Part shown: in pieces, positions 19,987 to 30,501 of the stretch
How positions within the stretch are numbered: the first letter of the stretch is position 1
How the letters are laid out: each line of letters begins with the position of its first letter
Origin: Chelativorans xinjiangensis
Lineage (GTDB): Bacteria > Pseudomonadota > Alphaproteobacteria > Rhizobiales > Rhizobiaceae
Assembly: GCF_009812055.1 (NCBI RefSeq)
Contig: NZ_WQNH01000003.1
Span: 179,076-243,075 of the forward strand
Reading direction: 5' to 3'
DNA: 64,000 bases
Notes under the pieces: model-generated
Told to the model about the DNA's origin: nothing
Seen by the model: the letters and a program-made list of their open reading frames with translations, nothing else
Databases searched by the model: none
Position numbers and translations under genes: made by a program

Positions 19987-20811
19987 CTATCTCTGGCTCT
20001 CGCTCGACAGGATCCGCATCGCCCCGGCCAGGGCCTCGCGGAAGACGGCATCGAAGGAAACGCCGGTGGCCTCCCACGCTTCCGCCCCGTTCTCCGAAAC
20101 GAGCTGCCAGGTCGATGTCCAGCGAAAAGCCGTCTCGTCCCACACCAGCATCCCGCTCAAAACGACCTCGCCGCCGAGCGCTTCGCGCACGGTCTCCAGC
20201 CCGTCGATCCTCGTCGCGCCCAATGATGCGTGGTCGATCGGCACCGCCGCAAGCATCGCCTCGCCCGGCAGCTTCGCCTTCAGCCCGAGGCGCCCTGCAA
20301 TCTCCGAAAGCGCCTCCCGCTGGCCGATGCCGAGGGTGGAATCGCGCGCCAGCACGAACCGCCGCGCGCCGTTGTCGATACCGATGAGAAGCGTGATGAC
20401 CGGTCGCTCCGTCCATGGCGCGCGGCCCAGCGTATCGAGCGCCTCATCGATCTTTGCCGGCGAAAAGTCCACCTCAAGGACGTGCGGCCGCTCACGCGTC
20501 CCCTGCTCGTCGTGCACCGGAATGCCCGCCATGCGGTCGCGCAGCGAATAGGTCTCGACGAACTCCGCCGCCCGCTTCCCCAGTTCCGCCGCCTCGGGTG
20601 AGCCGGCAAGGCTCGTGTCGCCGGAGACTTTCACCAGGACCTCTTCCAGGCAGGCGGCAAAGCCGCGCTGTTTTTCCGCTGCCAGCGTGCCGGTGATGAT
20701 GGTCATGGCACTGTAGAGCCGATCCGGTTCTTGTGCGCGGACACTTGCCGCGAGGAAGAGCGAAAGCGCGATACACAGTGAGATGGTCGATCTGGCGACG
20801 GCGGTGGGCAT
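19987..20811 (-). CDS. DUF2066 domain-containing secreted protein
   Basis: 274 residues from the ATG at 20811. A signal peptide (MPTAVARSTISLCIALSLFLAASVRAQ, cleavage after VRA) leads into a DUF2066-type domain beginning RLYSAMTIITG. It includes RGFAACLEEVLVKVSGD, a feature of the family. The function is unknown; it is predicted to be periplasmic. An open frame continues to 20853, but the extra 14 residues would precede the signal sequence. It lies directly downstream of the uup-like gene. Confidence 0.8.
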   Translation of the reverse strand: MPTAVARSTISLCIALSLFLAASVRAQEPDRLYSAMTIITGTLAAEKQRGFAACLEEVLVKVSGDTSLAGSPEAAELGKRAAEFVETYSLRDRMAGIPVHDEQGTRERPHVLEVDFSPAKIDEALDTLGRAPWTERPVITLLIGIDNGARRFVLARDSTLGIGQREALSEIAGRLGLKAKLPGEAMLAAVPIDHASLGATRIDGLETVREALGGEVVLSGMLVWDETAFRWTSTWQLVSENGAEAWEATGVSFDAVFREALAGAMRILSSESQR

Positions 20812-20873
20812 GAGACACACTGCGGCTGGAAGCTCGAAGGATAGCACAGGCAACTTCGGCAGGCAGCCCGTCT

Positions 20874-22685
20874 TTATCCGCCCTCCATCTCCTCGCGCAG
20901 CATTTCAAGCTCCAGCCACTCCTCCTCCAGCCGCCCACGCTCGCCTCGCTTTTCATCAAGCTCCTTCGTGAGCTGTGAAAAGGCGGCCGCGTTGCGGGCA
21001 TAGAGCGTGGGGTCGGCGAGCTTTTCCTCCAGCCCGCCGATCTCCGCCCCGAGCGCTTCGATCTTCGAAGGCAGGGTCTCCAGGACGAATTTCTGCTTGT
21101 AGGAGAGTTTTCTCGTCCCCGGCTTCGGCTCCCGGCGCGGCGCGGCCGGTTTGTCCGCCTGCTCGGGCACACGCGCCTTACGGCCTGCCAGCCCGACGCC
21201 CTTGCGCTGCGCCATCATGTCGGAGTATCCGCCCGCATACTCCGTCCACCGCCCATCGCCCTCCGGCGCAACGGTTGTGGTTACCGTGCGGTCGAGGAAG
21301 TCGCGGTCGTGGCTGACCAGGATGACAGTGCCGGGGAAGCCTTCCACCAGTTCCTGCAGGAGGTCGAGCGTCTCCATGTCGAGGTCGTTGGTGGGCTCGT
21401 CGAGGACCAGCAGGTTGGCGGGGCGGGAGAGAAGCCGCGCCAGCACCAGCCGCGCCTTTTCGCCGCCGGAAAGCTCGCGCACGGGCGTGCGCATCTGCTC
21501 GGGCTTGAAGAGGAGGTCCTGCATATAGGAGACGACGTGCCGCTCCTGCCCGTTGACCACCACGCTGTCGCCGCGGCCGTCGGTGAGGAAGCGGGCCAGC
21601 GTCTCGTTCGGATCGAGGGCGGCGCGGTTCTGGTCGAGGGTAGCGACTTCCAGGTTGGCGCCGAGGCGCAGCGTGCCGGCATCGGGCGCGGTGACGCCGA
21701 TCAGCATCTTGAGCAAGGTCGTCTTGCCCGCCCCGTTGGGGCCGACGAGACCGACCCGGTCGCCGCGCAGGATGCGGGTGGAGAAGTCGCGCACCACCGT
21801 GAGGTCGCCGAAGCGCTTCTCGATCCCCCTGGCCTCGATGACGAGCTTGCCTGATTCTGCAGCATCGCTCGCCGTCATGACGGCGATGCCCTCCGGCCCG
21901 CGATGGGAGCGGTGGCGGGCGCGCAGGTCCTGAAGCTCGGAGAGCCGGCGCACGTTGCGCTTGCGCCGGGCCGTCACCCCGTAGCGCAACCAGTGCTCCT
22001 CGCGGGCGATCTGCCGGCCGAGCTTCTGCTGGTCGCGCTCTTCCTCCTCCAGGAGCTTGTCGCGCCAATCCTCGAAATGGGCAAAGCCCTTGTCGAGTCG
22101 CCGCGTCGTGCCACGATCGAGCCACACCGTGGCGCGGCTGACGCGCTCCAGGAAGCGGCGGTCGTGGGAGATCATCACCAGCGCCGAGGAGGAGCGGGAA
22201 AGCTCTTCCTCCAGCCATTCGATGGTGGCGAGGTCGAGGTGGTTCGTCGGCTCATCGAGAAGCAACAGGTCCGGCTGCGGTGCGAGAACCTTGGCGAGTG
22301 CGGCCCGCCGCGCCTCGCCGCCGGAGAGCGAAGCCGGCTCCTCCTCGCCCGTCAGCCCCAGCTTGCCCAGCACCAGCGCCACGCGGTTTATATCGTCGGC
22401 CGGCCCCAGCCCCGCCTCGACATAAGCGCGAACGGTGGCAAAGCCCTGCCAGTCCGGCGCCTGCGGCAGATAGCGCATGGTGGCCGTCGGCTGCCGGAAC
22501 ACCTCGCCCGATTGCGCCTCCACGAGGCCTGCCGCGATCTTCAAGAGGGTGGACTTGCCCGAACCGTTGCGCCCGACGAGTGCGATGCGCTCGCCCGGCC
22601 CCACCATCAGCGAGGCGCCGGCAAGCAGCGGCGTGCCGCCGAAGGTGAGGTGGATATCGTCGAGCTTCAGAAGCGGCGGCGCCAT
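20874..22685 (-). CDS. uup: ABC-F family ATPase, Uup-like
   Basis: 603 residues, two ABC domains and no membrane segment. Walker A motifs are GRNGSGKST in domain 1 and GPNGAGKTT in domain 2. ABC signatures are LSGGEARRA and LSGGEKARL, and the Walker B motifs are LLLLDEPTNHLD and LLVLDEPTNDLD. A linker between the domains and a basic/coiled-coil C-terminus (KLSYKQKFVLETLPSKI..., about 520-603) point to the Uup group. ABC-F proteins bind the ribosome or, for Uup, branched DNA intermediates. The start is one base beyond the stop of the thiamine pyrophosphokinase gene, so the two are coupled. Confidence 0.9.
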   Translation of the reverse strand: MAPPLLKLDDIHLTFGGTPLLAGASLMVGPGERIALVGRNGSGKSTLLKIAAGLVEAQSGEVFRQPTATMRYLPQAPDWQGFATVRAYVEAGLGPADDINRVALVLGKLGLTGEEEPASLSGGEARRAALAKVLAPQPDLLLLDEPTNHLDLATIEWLEEELSRSSSALVMISHDRRFLERVSRATVWLDRGTTRRLDKGFAHFEDWRDKLLEEEERDQQKLGRQIAREEHWLRYGVTARRKRNVRRLSELQDLRARHRSHRGPEGIAVMTASDAAESGKLVIEARGIEKRFGDLTVVRDFSTRILRGDRVGLVGPNGAGKTTLLKMLIGVTAPDAGTLRLGANLEVATLDQNRAALDPNETLARFLTDGRGDSVVVNGQERHVVSYMQDLLFKPEQMRTPVRELSGGEKARLVLARLLSRPANLLVLDEPTNDLDMETLDLLQELVEGFPGTVILVSHDRDFLDRTVTTTVAPEGDGRWTEYAGGYSDMMAQRKGVGLAGRKARVPEQADKPAAPRREPKPGTRKLSYKQKFVLETLPSKIEALGAEIGGLEEKLADPTLYARNAAAFSQLTKELDEKRGERGRLEEEWLELEMLREEMEGG

Positions 22686-22686
22686 G

Positions 22687-23334
22687 TCAGCCCTTTTCCG
22701 GCCTGTGGAGATGCACGATGATCAGCGCCCGGCCCTGGCGCAGCGTGACGGCAAGCTGGCCGCGCACCTCGTTTGAGAGAGTCAGCGAGGAGCCGAAGGG
22801 AACCTCCACGGCGTCGAGCGGCCACTTCGCCCCCTCGACGGTGAGGCCCGAAAGCGCGGTGAACGCGAGAATGCTGAACAGCGTTCCCTCGGCATAGTCG
22901 AAGCTGTGACGGCGGCCGGTGGTGAGCGGCTGCCCTTCCTGCGCGCCGCTGGTGAGCAGTGTCGGCACGCCGGCCTCGGCAAGCCGCACGGCCTGGGTAA
23001 GGTGCAGGTAGCCGTGGTCGGGGCGTGCCCCGCCGAAGGCGCCGACGAGCACCAGCGACGTGGCGCCGAGGCCAAGCGCCGCCTCGATGGCGATGTCGCC
23101 GTCCGTCTTGTCCTTATCTCTAGGGTGGACCTCGCGCGGCACGTGCGCGAACGCCTCACTCAGCCCGTCGGACACCGAATCGAAATCCCCCGTCCACAGT
23201 TCCGGGGTGATACGAAGCGTCTCGGCATGGCGCATGCCGGAATCGGCGGCGATGACGCGAGCCCCGGCAATCTGGGCGTCGAGTTCGGGCGTGCGGCGAA
23301 GCTCGCCGCCAAGCAGGATGGCAAATCGGCTCAT
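22687..23334 (-). CDS. Thiamine pyrophosphokinase
   Basis: 215 residues from the ATG at 23334 ([18 protein letters not shown]). It phosphorylates thiamine directly to thiamine diphosphate, the riboswitch ligand and the cofactor of SucA. The catalytic-domain motifs are [27 protein letters not shown] and [11 protein letters not shown]. The C-terminal beta-rich part includes the [13 protein letters not shown] region. It is divergent from the TPP-riboswitch-controlled thiBPQ operon, placing thiamine import and activation side by side. Longer starts to 23385 would enter the riboswitch-side intergenic region and are not family-like. Confidence 0.92.
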   Translation of the reverse strand: MSRFAILLGGELRRTPELDAQIAGARVIAADSGMRHAETLRITPELWTGDFDSVSDGLSEAFAHVPREVHPRDKDKTDGDIAIEAALGLGATSLVLVGAFGGARPDHGYLHLTQAVRLAEAGVPTLLTSGAQEGQPLTTGRRHSFDYAEGTLFSILAFTALSGLTVEGAKWPLDAVEVPFGSSLTLSNEVRGQLAVTLRQGRALIIVHLHRPEKG

Positions 23335-23425
23335 GGACGCGGGCATTAGCACGGCGGGCGGGGGAAGCGGAAGCGGCGTGTCCACTTGCGCTCCACACCA
23401 CCCCGCTCTATCTTCCCGTTCGCTC

Positions 23426-23510
23426 TAACGGGGTGCCGGCTGCCGACCGGCTGAGAGGCATGTGCCAACCCGCTGAACCTGATCCGGTTTGCACCGGCGG
23501 AGGGATTAGA
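23426..23510 (+). promoter_or_regulatory. TPP riboswitch (THI element)
   Basis: Conserved THI-box blocks are visible in order: GGGGTGCCGG near 23430, GGCTGAGAGG near 23449, ACCCGCTGAACCTGATC near 23468, and GGCGGAGGGA near 23497. This is the thiamine-diphosphate-sensing aptamer, on the strand and at the distance expected for control of thiBPQ. Confidence 0.97.
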
Positions 23511-23522
23511 CGCTGCGATCAA

Positions 23523-23560
23523 GGCGCCTCATTCCCCTGGAACGAAAGAGAGGAGGCGCT
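23523..23560 (+). promoter_or_regulatory. Shine-Dalgarno-masking hairpin of the TPP riboswitch
   Basis: GCGCCTC at 23524-23530 can pair with GAGGCGC at 23553-23559. The right arm overlaps the AGGAGG ribosome-binding site (23551-23556) of thiB. No T-run follows, so the switch probably acts on translation initiation rather than by termination. Confidence 0.6.
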
Positions 23561-23561
23561 G

Positions 23562-24563
23562 ATGCGCTGGATTGTTGCAAGCTCGATATGCGCATTGGGC
23601 CTGGTTGCCGCTGGCGGCGCGCAAGCCCAGGAAAAGCTCACCGTCTACACCTATGAAAGCTTCACCGCCGACTGGGGCCCCGGCCCGGTGGTGGAAAAGG
23701 CGTTCGAGGCGGAATGCGGCTGCGACCTCGCGTTCGTTTCGGTGGCCGACGGGGTGGCGCTGCTCAACCGGGTGCGGCTCGAGGGCGAGGACACGCAAGC
23801 CGATATCGTGCTCGGCCTCGACACCAACCTTACCCATGAGGCGAAGGAGACGGAGCTGTTCGCACCGCACGGCATCGATCTTTCCAGGGTCGAGGTGCCG
23901 GGCGGCTTTTCCGACGACGTCTTCGTGCCCTACGACTACGGCTATTTCGCCTTCGTCTATGACACGCAAGCCCTCGACAGCCCGCCGCAGAGCCTGAAGG
24001 CGCTGGTGGAGGCGGACAGCGACCTGAAGATTGCCATCCAGGACCCGCGCACCTCCACGCCGGGGCTCGGCCTGCTCTTGTGGGTGAAGGCGGTCTATGG
24101 AGACGAGGCGGCCGAGGCCTGGGCGAAGCTGAAGGACAAGGTGCTGACGGTGACGCCGGGTTGGAGCGAATCCTATGGGCTGTTCACCGGCGGCGAAGTG
24201 CCGATGGTGCTGTCCTACACCACCTCGCCCGCCTATCACCGGATCGCCGAGGGGACCCAGCGCTACGCGGCCGCGGCCTTCGGGGAAGGGCACTATCTGC
24301 AAGTGGAGGTGGCGGCGAAGACGGTGAAGGGGGCGGACAATCCGCTTGCCGAAGAGTTCCTCGCCTTCATGACCGGCCCCCGCTTCCAGGACGCCATTCC
24401 CGAGACCAACTGGATGTTCCCGGCGGGAGAGACCTCCAAGCCGTTGAACCCGGTCTTCGATGAACTGGTGGAGCCGGCCGAGACGCTGCTCTTCTCCCCG
24501 CAGGAGGTGGCGGAGAACCGCAAGGCCTGGGTCGACGAGTGGCTGTCCGTGATGAGCCGGTGA
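23562..24563 (+). CDS. thiB: Thiamine ABC transporter, periplasmic binding protein
   Basis: 333 residues. The signal peptide [22 protein letters not shown] is cleaved before [12 protein letters not shown]. The mature protein is a type II periplasmic binding protein with the ThiB-like opening [28 protein letters not shown]. It binds thiamine (or its phosphates) and delivers it to ThiP. The ATG at 23562 is chosen because AGGAGG lies 5 bp upstream. It is first in a riboswitch-controlled thiBPQ operon; its stop overlaps the thiP start as GTGA. Confidence 0.95.
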   Translation: MRWIVASSICALGLVAAGGAQAQEKLTVYTYESFTADWGPGPVVEKAFEAECGCDLAFVSVADGVALLNRVRLEGEDTQADIVLGLDTNLTHEAKETELFAPHGIDLSRVEVPGGFSDDVFVPYDYGYFAFVYDTQALDSPPQSLKALVEADSDLKIAIQDPRTSTPGLGLLLWVKAVYGDEAAEAWAKLKDKVLTVTPGWSESYGLFTGGEVPMVLSYTTSPAYHRIAEGTQRYAAAAFGEGHYLQVEVAAKTVKGADNPLAEEFLAFMTGPRFQDAIPETNWMFPAGETSKPLNPVFDELVEPAETLLFSPQEVAENRKAWVDEWLSVMSR

Positions 24564-26176
24564 CGGCACGGCGACAGGGACAAGGCCGCATCACCGCCGG
24601 CGTGCTGGCGCTGGCGGCGATCGGCCTTCTCATCAGTGGGGCCTTTTTCGGGCTCGGGCAGGAAGCGCTGACGGCTTGGCGGAGCGCGCTTTCGGCGTTC
24701 GATCCCTATCTTTTGCGGGTGGCACGCTTCACGCTGTGGCAGGCGGCACTCTCGACGCTGCTTTCGGTTGCCCCGGCGACCCTGGTGGCGCGGGCGCTGG
24801 CCCGCCATCCGCGCTTCTTCGGGCGCGGCCTCATCCTGCAGCTTTTCGCCGTGCCCCTGGCGCTGCCGGCCATCGTCGCCGCCCTCGGCGTGCTGGCGCT
24901 CTATGGGCGGGCCGGCTATTTCGCGCCGCTGTTCTCCGTCCTGTCGGAAGAGCGCTGGCCGGGCATCTACGGTCTTTCCGGCATTCTGGTCGCCCACGTC
25001 TTCTTCAATCTACCGCTTGCCGCGCGCCTCTTCCTGGCCGCGCTTGAAAACGTGCCGGCGGACCAGTGGCGGCTTTCCGCGCAACTCGGCATGGGAGCCT
25101 TTTCCTCCTTCCGCTTCATAGAGTGGCCGGCCCTGCGCGCCGCCCTTCCCGGCGTGGCGGGGCTCGTCTTCATGCTGTGCGCCACCTCCTTCACCATCGT
25201 TCTGACGCTGGGCGGCGGACCGCGGGCGACGACGCTCGAGGTGGCGATCTACCAGGCGCTGCGCTTCGATTTCGACCCCGCGCGGGCCATTGCGCTGACG
25301 CTGGTGCAGGTGGCGCTGACGGGGGCGATCGTGCTGGCGCTCGCCCGCCTGGGCGCCGCCATGACGGGCGATGCGAGCCTGCCGGTGGCGCCGCGCCGGG
25401 CGCTGTTTCCCGGACGTGGGGAAAGGGGCCTCAACGCCGCCGTCATCCTCCTGGCGCTCGGCTTCGTGGCGGGGCCGATGGCGGCGACGGTGATTGCCGG
25501 GCTGCAGGCCGACCTTGGCCGCCTTGCCGGCGAGAACGCCGTATTTTCGGCGACGGCGACGAGCCTCGTGCTTTCCGCCCTCGCCGCCCTTCTGTGCCTG
25601 CTTCTGTCCCTATCGCTGGTAATGGCGCGCCGCGCGCTGGAGCTTGCCCGCGCGGCCCCAGTGCCGGGCCTTCTCGAACGCATGAGCGACACCGGCGCGG
25701 CGATGGTGCTGATCGTGCCGCCGATCGTCATCGGCGCCGGCTGGTTCATCCTGCTGCGGCATTTCGGCGACGTCTTCGCCTTCGCGCCGGTGATGGTGGT
25801 GACGGTGAACGCCGTCATGGCGATGCCCTTTGCCATGCGCGCCGTGCGGCCCGCCTACGACGCAGCGAGCGCACGGCATGAGAAACTGTGCGCCGCGCTT
25901 GGCATTTCCGGCTGGAACCGGCTTCGCCTCGTCGACTGGCCGGCGCTGAGGAAGCCGGCCGCGACCGCTTTCGCCTTCGCCATGGCGCTGTCGCTCGGCG
26001 ACCTCGGCGTCATCGCGCTGTTCGGCAGCGACCGGGTGCAGACGCTGCCTTATCTGCTGTTGCAGCGCATGGGCAGCTACCGCACCGCGGATGCCGCCGG
26101 CATCGCGCTTTTCCTGGGGCTATTGTGCCTTGGGCTGATGTTCGCCGCCACGCGCTGGGGTAAGGGAAGGGGATGA
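24560..26176 (+). CDS. thiP: Thiamine ABC transporter, permease
   Basis: 538 residues from the GTG at 24560, which overlaps the thiB stop; an in-frame GTG at 24539 would add seven residues. About twelve membrane segments lie in two homologous halves, each with an EAA-type loop: [21 protein letters not shown] in the first and [20 protein letters not shown] in the second. This double-length FbpB-like permease architecture is typical of ThiP. It overlaps thiQ by four bases (ATGA), so all three genes should be translated together. Confidence 0.95.
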   Translation: MTARRQGQGRITAGVLALAAIGLLISGAFFGLGQEALTAWRSALSAFDPYLLRVARFTLWQAALSTLLSVAPATLVARALARHPRFFGRGLILQLFAVPLALPAIVAALGVLALYGRAGYFAPLFSVLSEERWPGIYGLSGILVAHVFFNLPLAARLFLAALENVPADQWRLSAQLGMGAFSSFRFIEWPALRAALPGVAGLVFMLCATSFTIVLTLGGGPRATTLEVAIYQALRFDFDPARAIALTLVQVALTGAIVLALARLGAAMTGDASLPVAPRRALFPGRGERGLNAAVILLALGFVAGPMAATVIAGLQADLGRLAGENAVFSATATSLVLSALAALLCLLLSLSLVMARRALELARAAPVPGLLERMSDTGAAMVLIVPPIVIGAGWFILLRHFGDVFAFAPVMVVTVNAVMAMPFAMRAVRPAYDAASARHEKLCAALGISGWNRLRLVDWPALRKPAATAFAFAMALSLGDLGVIALFGSDRVQTLPYLLLQRMGSYRTADAAGIALFLGLLCLGLMFAATRWGKGRG

Positions 26177-26922
26177 CGCGGCATGACGATCCCGGCGGCG
26201 CCGCCATCCGGCTGGAAGGCCTGCGCTTCGCCTATCCCGGCGGGGCGGCGATGCGCTTCGACCTCAAGATCGGCGCCTCGGACATCGTGGCGCTGATGGG
26301 GCCGAGCGGCTCCGGCAAGTCGACGCTTTTGAACCTGATCGCCGGGTTCGAGGCGCCCGATACCGGCCGGGTGCTGATCGGCGGCGAGGACGTGACCCAC
26401 CTGCCGCCGCACCGGCGCCCGGTCTCGATGGTGTTCCAGGAAAACAACCTCTTCGCCCACCTCACCGTGGCGCAGAATGTCGGGCTCGGCCGCTCGGCGG
26501 GCTTGCGCCTTTCCAAGGCCGACCAGATGGCGATCACGGACGCCCTCGCCCGCACCGGGCTTGCCGGCAAGGAAGAACGGCTGCCGCACGCGCTTTCCGG
26601 CGGTGAGCGGCAGCGCGTGGCGCTGGCGCGGGTGCTGGTGCGCGAGCGGCCGGTGCTTTTGCTCGACGAGCCCTTCGCCTCGCTGGGCCCGGCCCTACGC
26701 GACGAGATGCTGGACCTGATCGCCGCGCTTCACCGCGGGCAGGCAATGACGATCCTCATGGCCACCCACGACCCGCGCGACGCCGAGCGCCTGTCGAAGA
26801 CGCTGATCTTCCTGGAAAACGGCGCCATCGCCGGTGTGGGGGCGACGACGGATTTCCTTTCGGGCAGAAGAGGATCGGCGGCCTTTGACCGCTATCTGGG
26901 CGCGCGGAAGGCGCCGGAATAG
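26173..26922 (+). CDS. thiQ: Thiamine ABC transporter, ATP-binding protein
   Basis: 249 residues. Walker A is GPSGSGKST, the Q-loop is in [14 protein letters not shown], the signature [13 protein letters not shown], Walker [14 protein letters not shown], and the switch His is in [11 protein letters not shown]. It energises thiamine import through ThiP. The ATG overlaps the thiP stop. It ends the riboswitch-controlled operon; 212 bp of non-coding sequence precede the next gene. Confidence 0.95.
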   Translation: MTRHDDPGGAAIRLEGLRFAYPGGAAMRFDLKIGASDIVALMGPSGSGKSTLLNLIAGFEAPDTGRVLIGGEDVTHLPPHRRPVSMVFQENNLFAHLTVAQNVGLGRSAGLRLSKADQMAITDALARTGLAGKEERLPHALSGGERQRVALARVLVRERPVLLLDEPFASLGPALRDEMLDLIAALHRGQAMTILMATHDPRDAERLSKTLIFLENGAIAGVGATTDFLSGRRGSAAFDRYLGARKAPE

Positions 26923-27134
26923 GCGGAGGCCATTGCCCAGCCCGAATTTGCCATTATTTACCGTCACAGGCGAAGCCCCCTACGTGCTGATTCTTGTCTT
27001 CGACGGAAGACTGTGGCTAGGTCCGCAAGGAGGCGGCACACCGCCGAACGAGCTGTCGAAAGGATATCGCGCTGCTTCACCGGAAGGTCACGAGAACGGC
27101 GACGGGCCGCACGCGGGGCACCTCCCTGCGCCGG

Positions 27135-28577
27135 GTGCTTTTTGCCGGACTCCTGACGGCGGGGCTGGGCGGGTGCCAGGCGATGGAGTTCACCGAGGCG
27201 GGCTTCGTTCCCTCCTCCAATCCGGTGACCGTCGACACGGTCACACGCGGCGACCGGCTGGCCAACATCGCCCGCCGCCAGCACCCGAAGATCCTGCAGA
27301 CCTATGGCGGCGAGTATTCCGACCCCAAGCTGGAGCGCACGCTTGCGCGGGTGGTGGGCAAGCTGACGCTGGATCCGGACAACCCCTCGCAGGCCTACCG
27401 CATCGCCATTCTGGACTCACCCAATATCAATGCCTTCGCGCTTCCCGGCGGCTATCTTTACGTGTCGCGCGGGCTCCTGGCACTGGCCAACGATTCGGCC
27501 GAGGTGGCCGCCGTTCTGGCGCACGAGATGGCGCATGTGACGGCCAACCACGGGCTGGAGCGCCAAAAAAGGGAAGCCGAGGCGAATCTTACGAATCGCG
27601 TGGTCGACGAGGTGGTGAGCTCCGACGTCAATGCCCGGGCCGCCGCCCTGCGCGGCAAGCTGCTGCTCGCCCAGTTCTCCCGCAACCAGGAGCTGGAGGC
27701 CGACAGGATCGGCATCCGCTCGATCGGCCGCGCCGGCTACGACCCCTATGCGGCGTCGCGCTTCCTTCGCTCCATGGACGCCTATCAGAGTTTCCGTGAC
27801 GTCAGCGGCACCGGCGAATCCTCGCTCGATTTCCTGGCTAGCCACCCGAACACGCCGCGCCGCATCGAGCTGGCGCAGGAGCATGCACGGCAGTTCGGCG
27901 CGCCGGGCACCGGTGCCCGCGACCGTGAGGCCTATCTCCAGGGCATCGACGGCATGGTGTACGGCGACAAGCCGGACGAGGGCTACGTACGCGGGCGTGA
28001 CTTCCTGCACCCCACCCTCGGCGTTGCCCTTTCGGTGCCCGAAGGATTCATGATCGACAATTCCACCGGTGAGGTGACGGCCAAGGGCCCGGACGACCTC
28101 GCCTTCCGCTTCGACGGCACTACGGTCTCTCGCGGCACCACGCTGAAGGACTACCTGCAGGGCGACTGGCTGAGCGGGCTGGACCCGAGTTCCATACGCG
28201 AGACCAGCATCAATGGTCGCGAGGCCGCCACTGCCCGCGCCTATACGGACGAATGGCAGTTCGACGTGACGGTGATCCGCGTCGGCGAGCAGGTCTACCG
28301 CCTGCTGACCGTCGCGCCGCTGGACAGCGACCGGCTGGACGCCGTGGCGCGCACCATCGCCGACAGCTTCCGCGTGCTGGACAAGGCGGAGATCGCCGCG
28401 CTCAAGCCGCTCAGGGTGCGCGTGGAGACGGTGGGAGCCGGCGACACCGTGGCCACCTTCGCCAACCGGATGAGGGGCGTTGACCGCAAGTTGGAGCTAT
28501 TCCGCATGCTTAACGGGCTCGGCCCCGGTTCGGCCCTGTCGGTCGGCGACAAGGTGAAGATCGTCACGGATCGATAG
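27135..28577 (+). CDS. M48 family zinc metalloprotease, lipoprotein
   Basis: 480 residues if started at GTG 27135. HEMAH (130-134) is the HExxH zinc motif, and NQELEADRIG supplies the third ligand, as in BepA/LoiP-like M48 peptidases that guard the outer membrane. A lipobox LGGC (Cys14) ends a hydrophobic stretch. The last 50 residues (VETVGAGDTVATFANRM ... LSVGDKVKIV) resemble a LysM peptidoglycan-binding domain. The start is doubtful: GTG 27135 gives a signal peptide without a basic N-terminus. In-frame sequence upstream adds LLHRKVTRTATGRTRGTSLRR, and a CTG at 27072 follows an AAAGGA ribosome-binding site. No ATG, GTG or TTG lies upstream in frame before a stop at 27018. Confidence 0.9.
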   Translation: MLFAGLLTAGLGGCQAMEFTEAGFVPSSNPVTVDTVTRGDRLANIARRQHPKILQTYGGEYSDPKLERTLARVVGKLTLDPDNPSQAYRIAILDSPNINAFALPGGYLYVSRGLLALANDSAEVAAVLAHEMAHVTANHGLERQKREAEANLTNRVVDEVVSSDVNARAAALRGKLLLAQFSRNQELEADRIGIRSIGRAGYDPYAASRFLRSMDAYQSFRDVSGTGESSLDFLASHPNTPRRIELAQEHARQFGAPGTGARDREAYLQGIDGMVYGDKPDEGYVRGRDFLHPTLGVALSVPEGFMIDNSTGEVTAKGPDDLAFRFDGTTVSRGTTLKDYLQGDWLSGLDPSSIRETSINGREAATARAYTDEWQFDVTVIRVGEQVYRLLTVAPLDSDRLDAVARTIADSFRVLDKAEIAALKPLRVRVETVGAGDTVATFANRMRGVDRKLELFRMLNGLGPGSALSVGDKVKIVTDR

Positions 28578-28581
28578 GTGG

Positions 28582-28645
28582 ATAGAGCACCCTGCGTCCG
28601 TTCGGGCGCTACACAAGGACGCTCTAAGTCTTTGTATCTACGCGT
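28582..28645. repeat. Partial dispersed repeat related to 17719-17822
   Basis: Reads TAGAGCACCCTGCGTCC ... AAGGACGCTCTAAG and resembles the first half of the element at 17719. An outer stem AGAGC/GCTCT encloses a degenerate inner stem. It sits between the convergent M48 protease and rpoH2 genes. Confidence 0.65.
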
Positions 28646-28646
28646 C

Positions 28647-29510
<864 letters not shown>

Positions 29511-29859
29511 CTTCCTAAGCGCTCCTGCGGTCTCCGATGATGGCCGGCTGCAACAGCCCATTCCCGCACCCGGCCCGCACCCAGTTAAGCTCGTGTAGAA
29601 TAACCCAAGTGGAAGGCAAAAGTTCCAACGGCACGAAACAGTGATTATGAAGTGAACTGCCTTCCCGAGACGGGATATGCAGTTTGAAAGGCTTATGCGG
29701 AGCCCGGCGTCGGCCTTTATGTTTGACCGCTGGTGGCGCGTCGATGTTCAGGCATGGATCCTCGGGTCAAGCCCGAGGATCCATGCCTGAACGGTCCCGA
29801 TAGACAAAATGGTCAAAGCGAAGGGCCGCCCTCCGTCTGCTAAAAAAGTAGCCGGAAAA
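29511..29859. other. Non-coding region between rpoH2 and the carD terminator
   Basis: About 350 bp lie between the rpoH2 start and the carD terminator, presumably including the rpoH2 promoter. The only structure I see is the perfect palindrome at 29746-29792. No gene or tRNA is recognised. Confidence 0.6.
29746..29792. repeat. Perfect 21-bp palindrome with 5-nt loop (empty copy of the IS target)
   Basis: The arm 29746-29766 (core GGCATGGATCCTCGGG) and its exact complement 29772-29792 flank the loop TCAAG. The same sequence flanks the IS4-family element at 62596 and 64000. It is a common dispersed palindrome in Rhizobiales. Confidence 0.92.
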
Positions 29860-29892
29860 TTAAAAAGGCCCAACCGCAAAGCGGCCGGGCCT
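29860..29892 (-). terminator. Rho-independent terminator of carD
   Basis: Read on the minus strand, AGGCCCGGCCGC-TTT-GCGGTTGGGCCT forms a 12-bp stem and is followed by TTTTTAATTTT. It lies 37 bp beyond the carD stop codon. Confidence 0.85.
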
Positions 29893-29928
29893 GGTATTCA
29901 AATCGGCGATGCCGTGAAAGAAAGAAGC

Positions 29929-30501
29929 TTACGCAGCCTCTTCCTTCTCCGTCTCCTCGTTGTCGGCCTTGGCGCCACGGCGCGGACCCTTGGCGAGGTT
30001 CACCTCGATCAGGCGAACGGCTTCGGTCTCCGAGACCCGGTTGACGGCGGCGATCTCGCGCGCCATGCGGTCGAGCGCGGCCTCGTAGAGCTGACGCTCG
30101 GAATAGGACTGCTCCGGCTGGTTTTCGGCGCGGTAGAGGTCGCGCACCACCTCGGAGATGGAGATCAAGTCGCCGGAGTTGATCTTGGCGTCATACTCCT
30201 GCGCCCGGCGCGACCACATGGTGCGCTTGACGCGGGCACGGCCCTGCACGACCTTGAGTGCACGGTCCACGTAATCCGTCTCCGAAAGCTTGCGCATGCC
30301 GATCGAGGTCGCCTTGGCGACCGGCACCTTGAGGCGCATCTTGTCCTTCTGGAAATCGATCACGAACAGCTCCAGCTTGTGCCCGGCCACCTCCTGGTCC
30401 TCGATCGTCACGATCTGTCCGACCCCGTGCGCGGGGTAGACGATGTATTCACCCGTCTTGAACCCCTGCCGTTGTGCCGACTTCTTCTGCTGGTTTGCCA
30501 T
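29929..30501 (-). CDS. carD: CarD family transcriptional regulator
   Basis: 190 residues from the ATG at 30501 (MANQQKKSAQRQGFKTGEYIVYPAHGVGQI). The N-terminal Tudor-like RNA-polymerase-interaction domain carries YPAHGVGQIVTIE. The helical C-terminal DNA-interacting domain includes RALKVVQGRARVKRTMWSRRAQEYDAKI. CarD proteins bind the RNA polymerase beta subunit and stabilise open complexes, notably at rRNA promoters. An open frame continues upstream to 30759 but is not family-like. It follows fdxA in the same direction, with a likely promoter of its own at 30731-30759 and a clear terminator. Confidence 0.94.
   Translation of the reverse strand: MANQQKKSAQRQGFKTGEYIVYPAHGVGQIVTIEDQEVAGHKLELFVIDFQKDKMRLKVPVAKATSIGMRKLSETDYVDRALKVVQGRARVKRTMWSRRAQEYDAKINSGDLISISEVVRDLYRAENQPEQSYSERQLYEAALDRMAREIAAVNRVSETEAVRLIEVNLAKGPRRGAKADNEETEKEEAA

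Noticed and set aside
29562..29745. tRNA or small RNA gene upstream of rpoH2
   Set aside because: No cloverleaf, CCA end or conserved RNA motif could be drawn.
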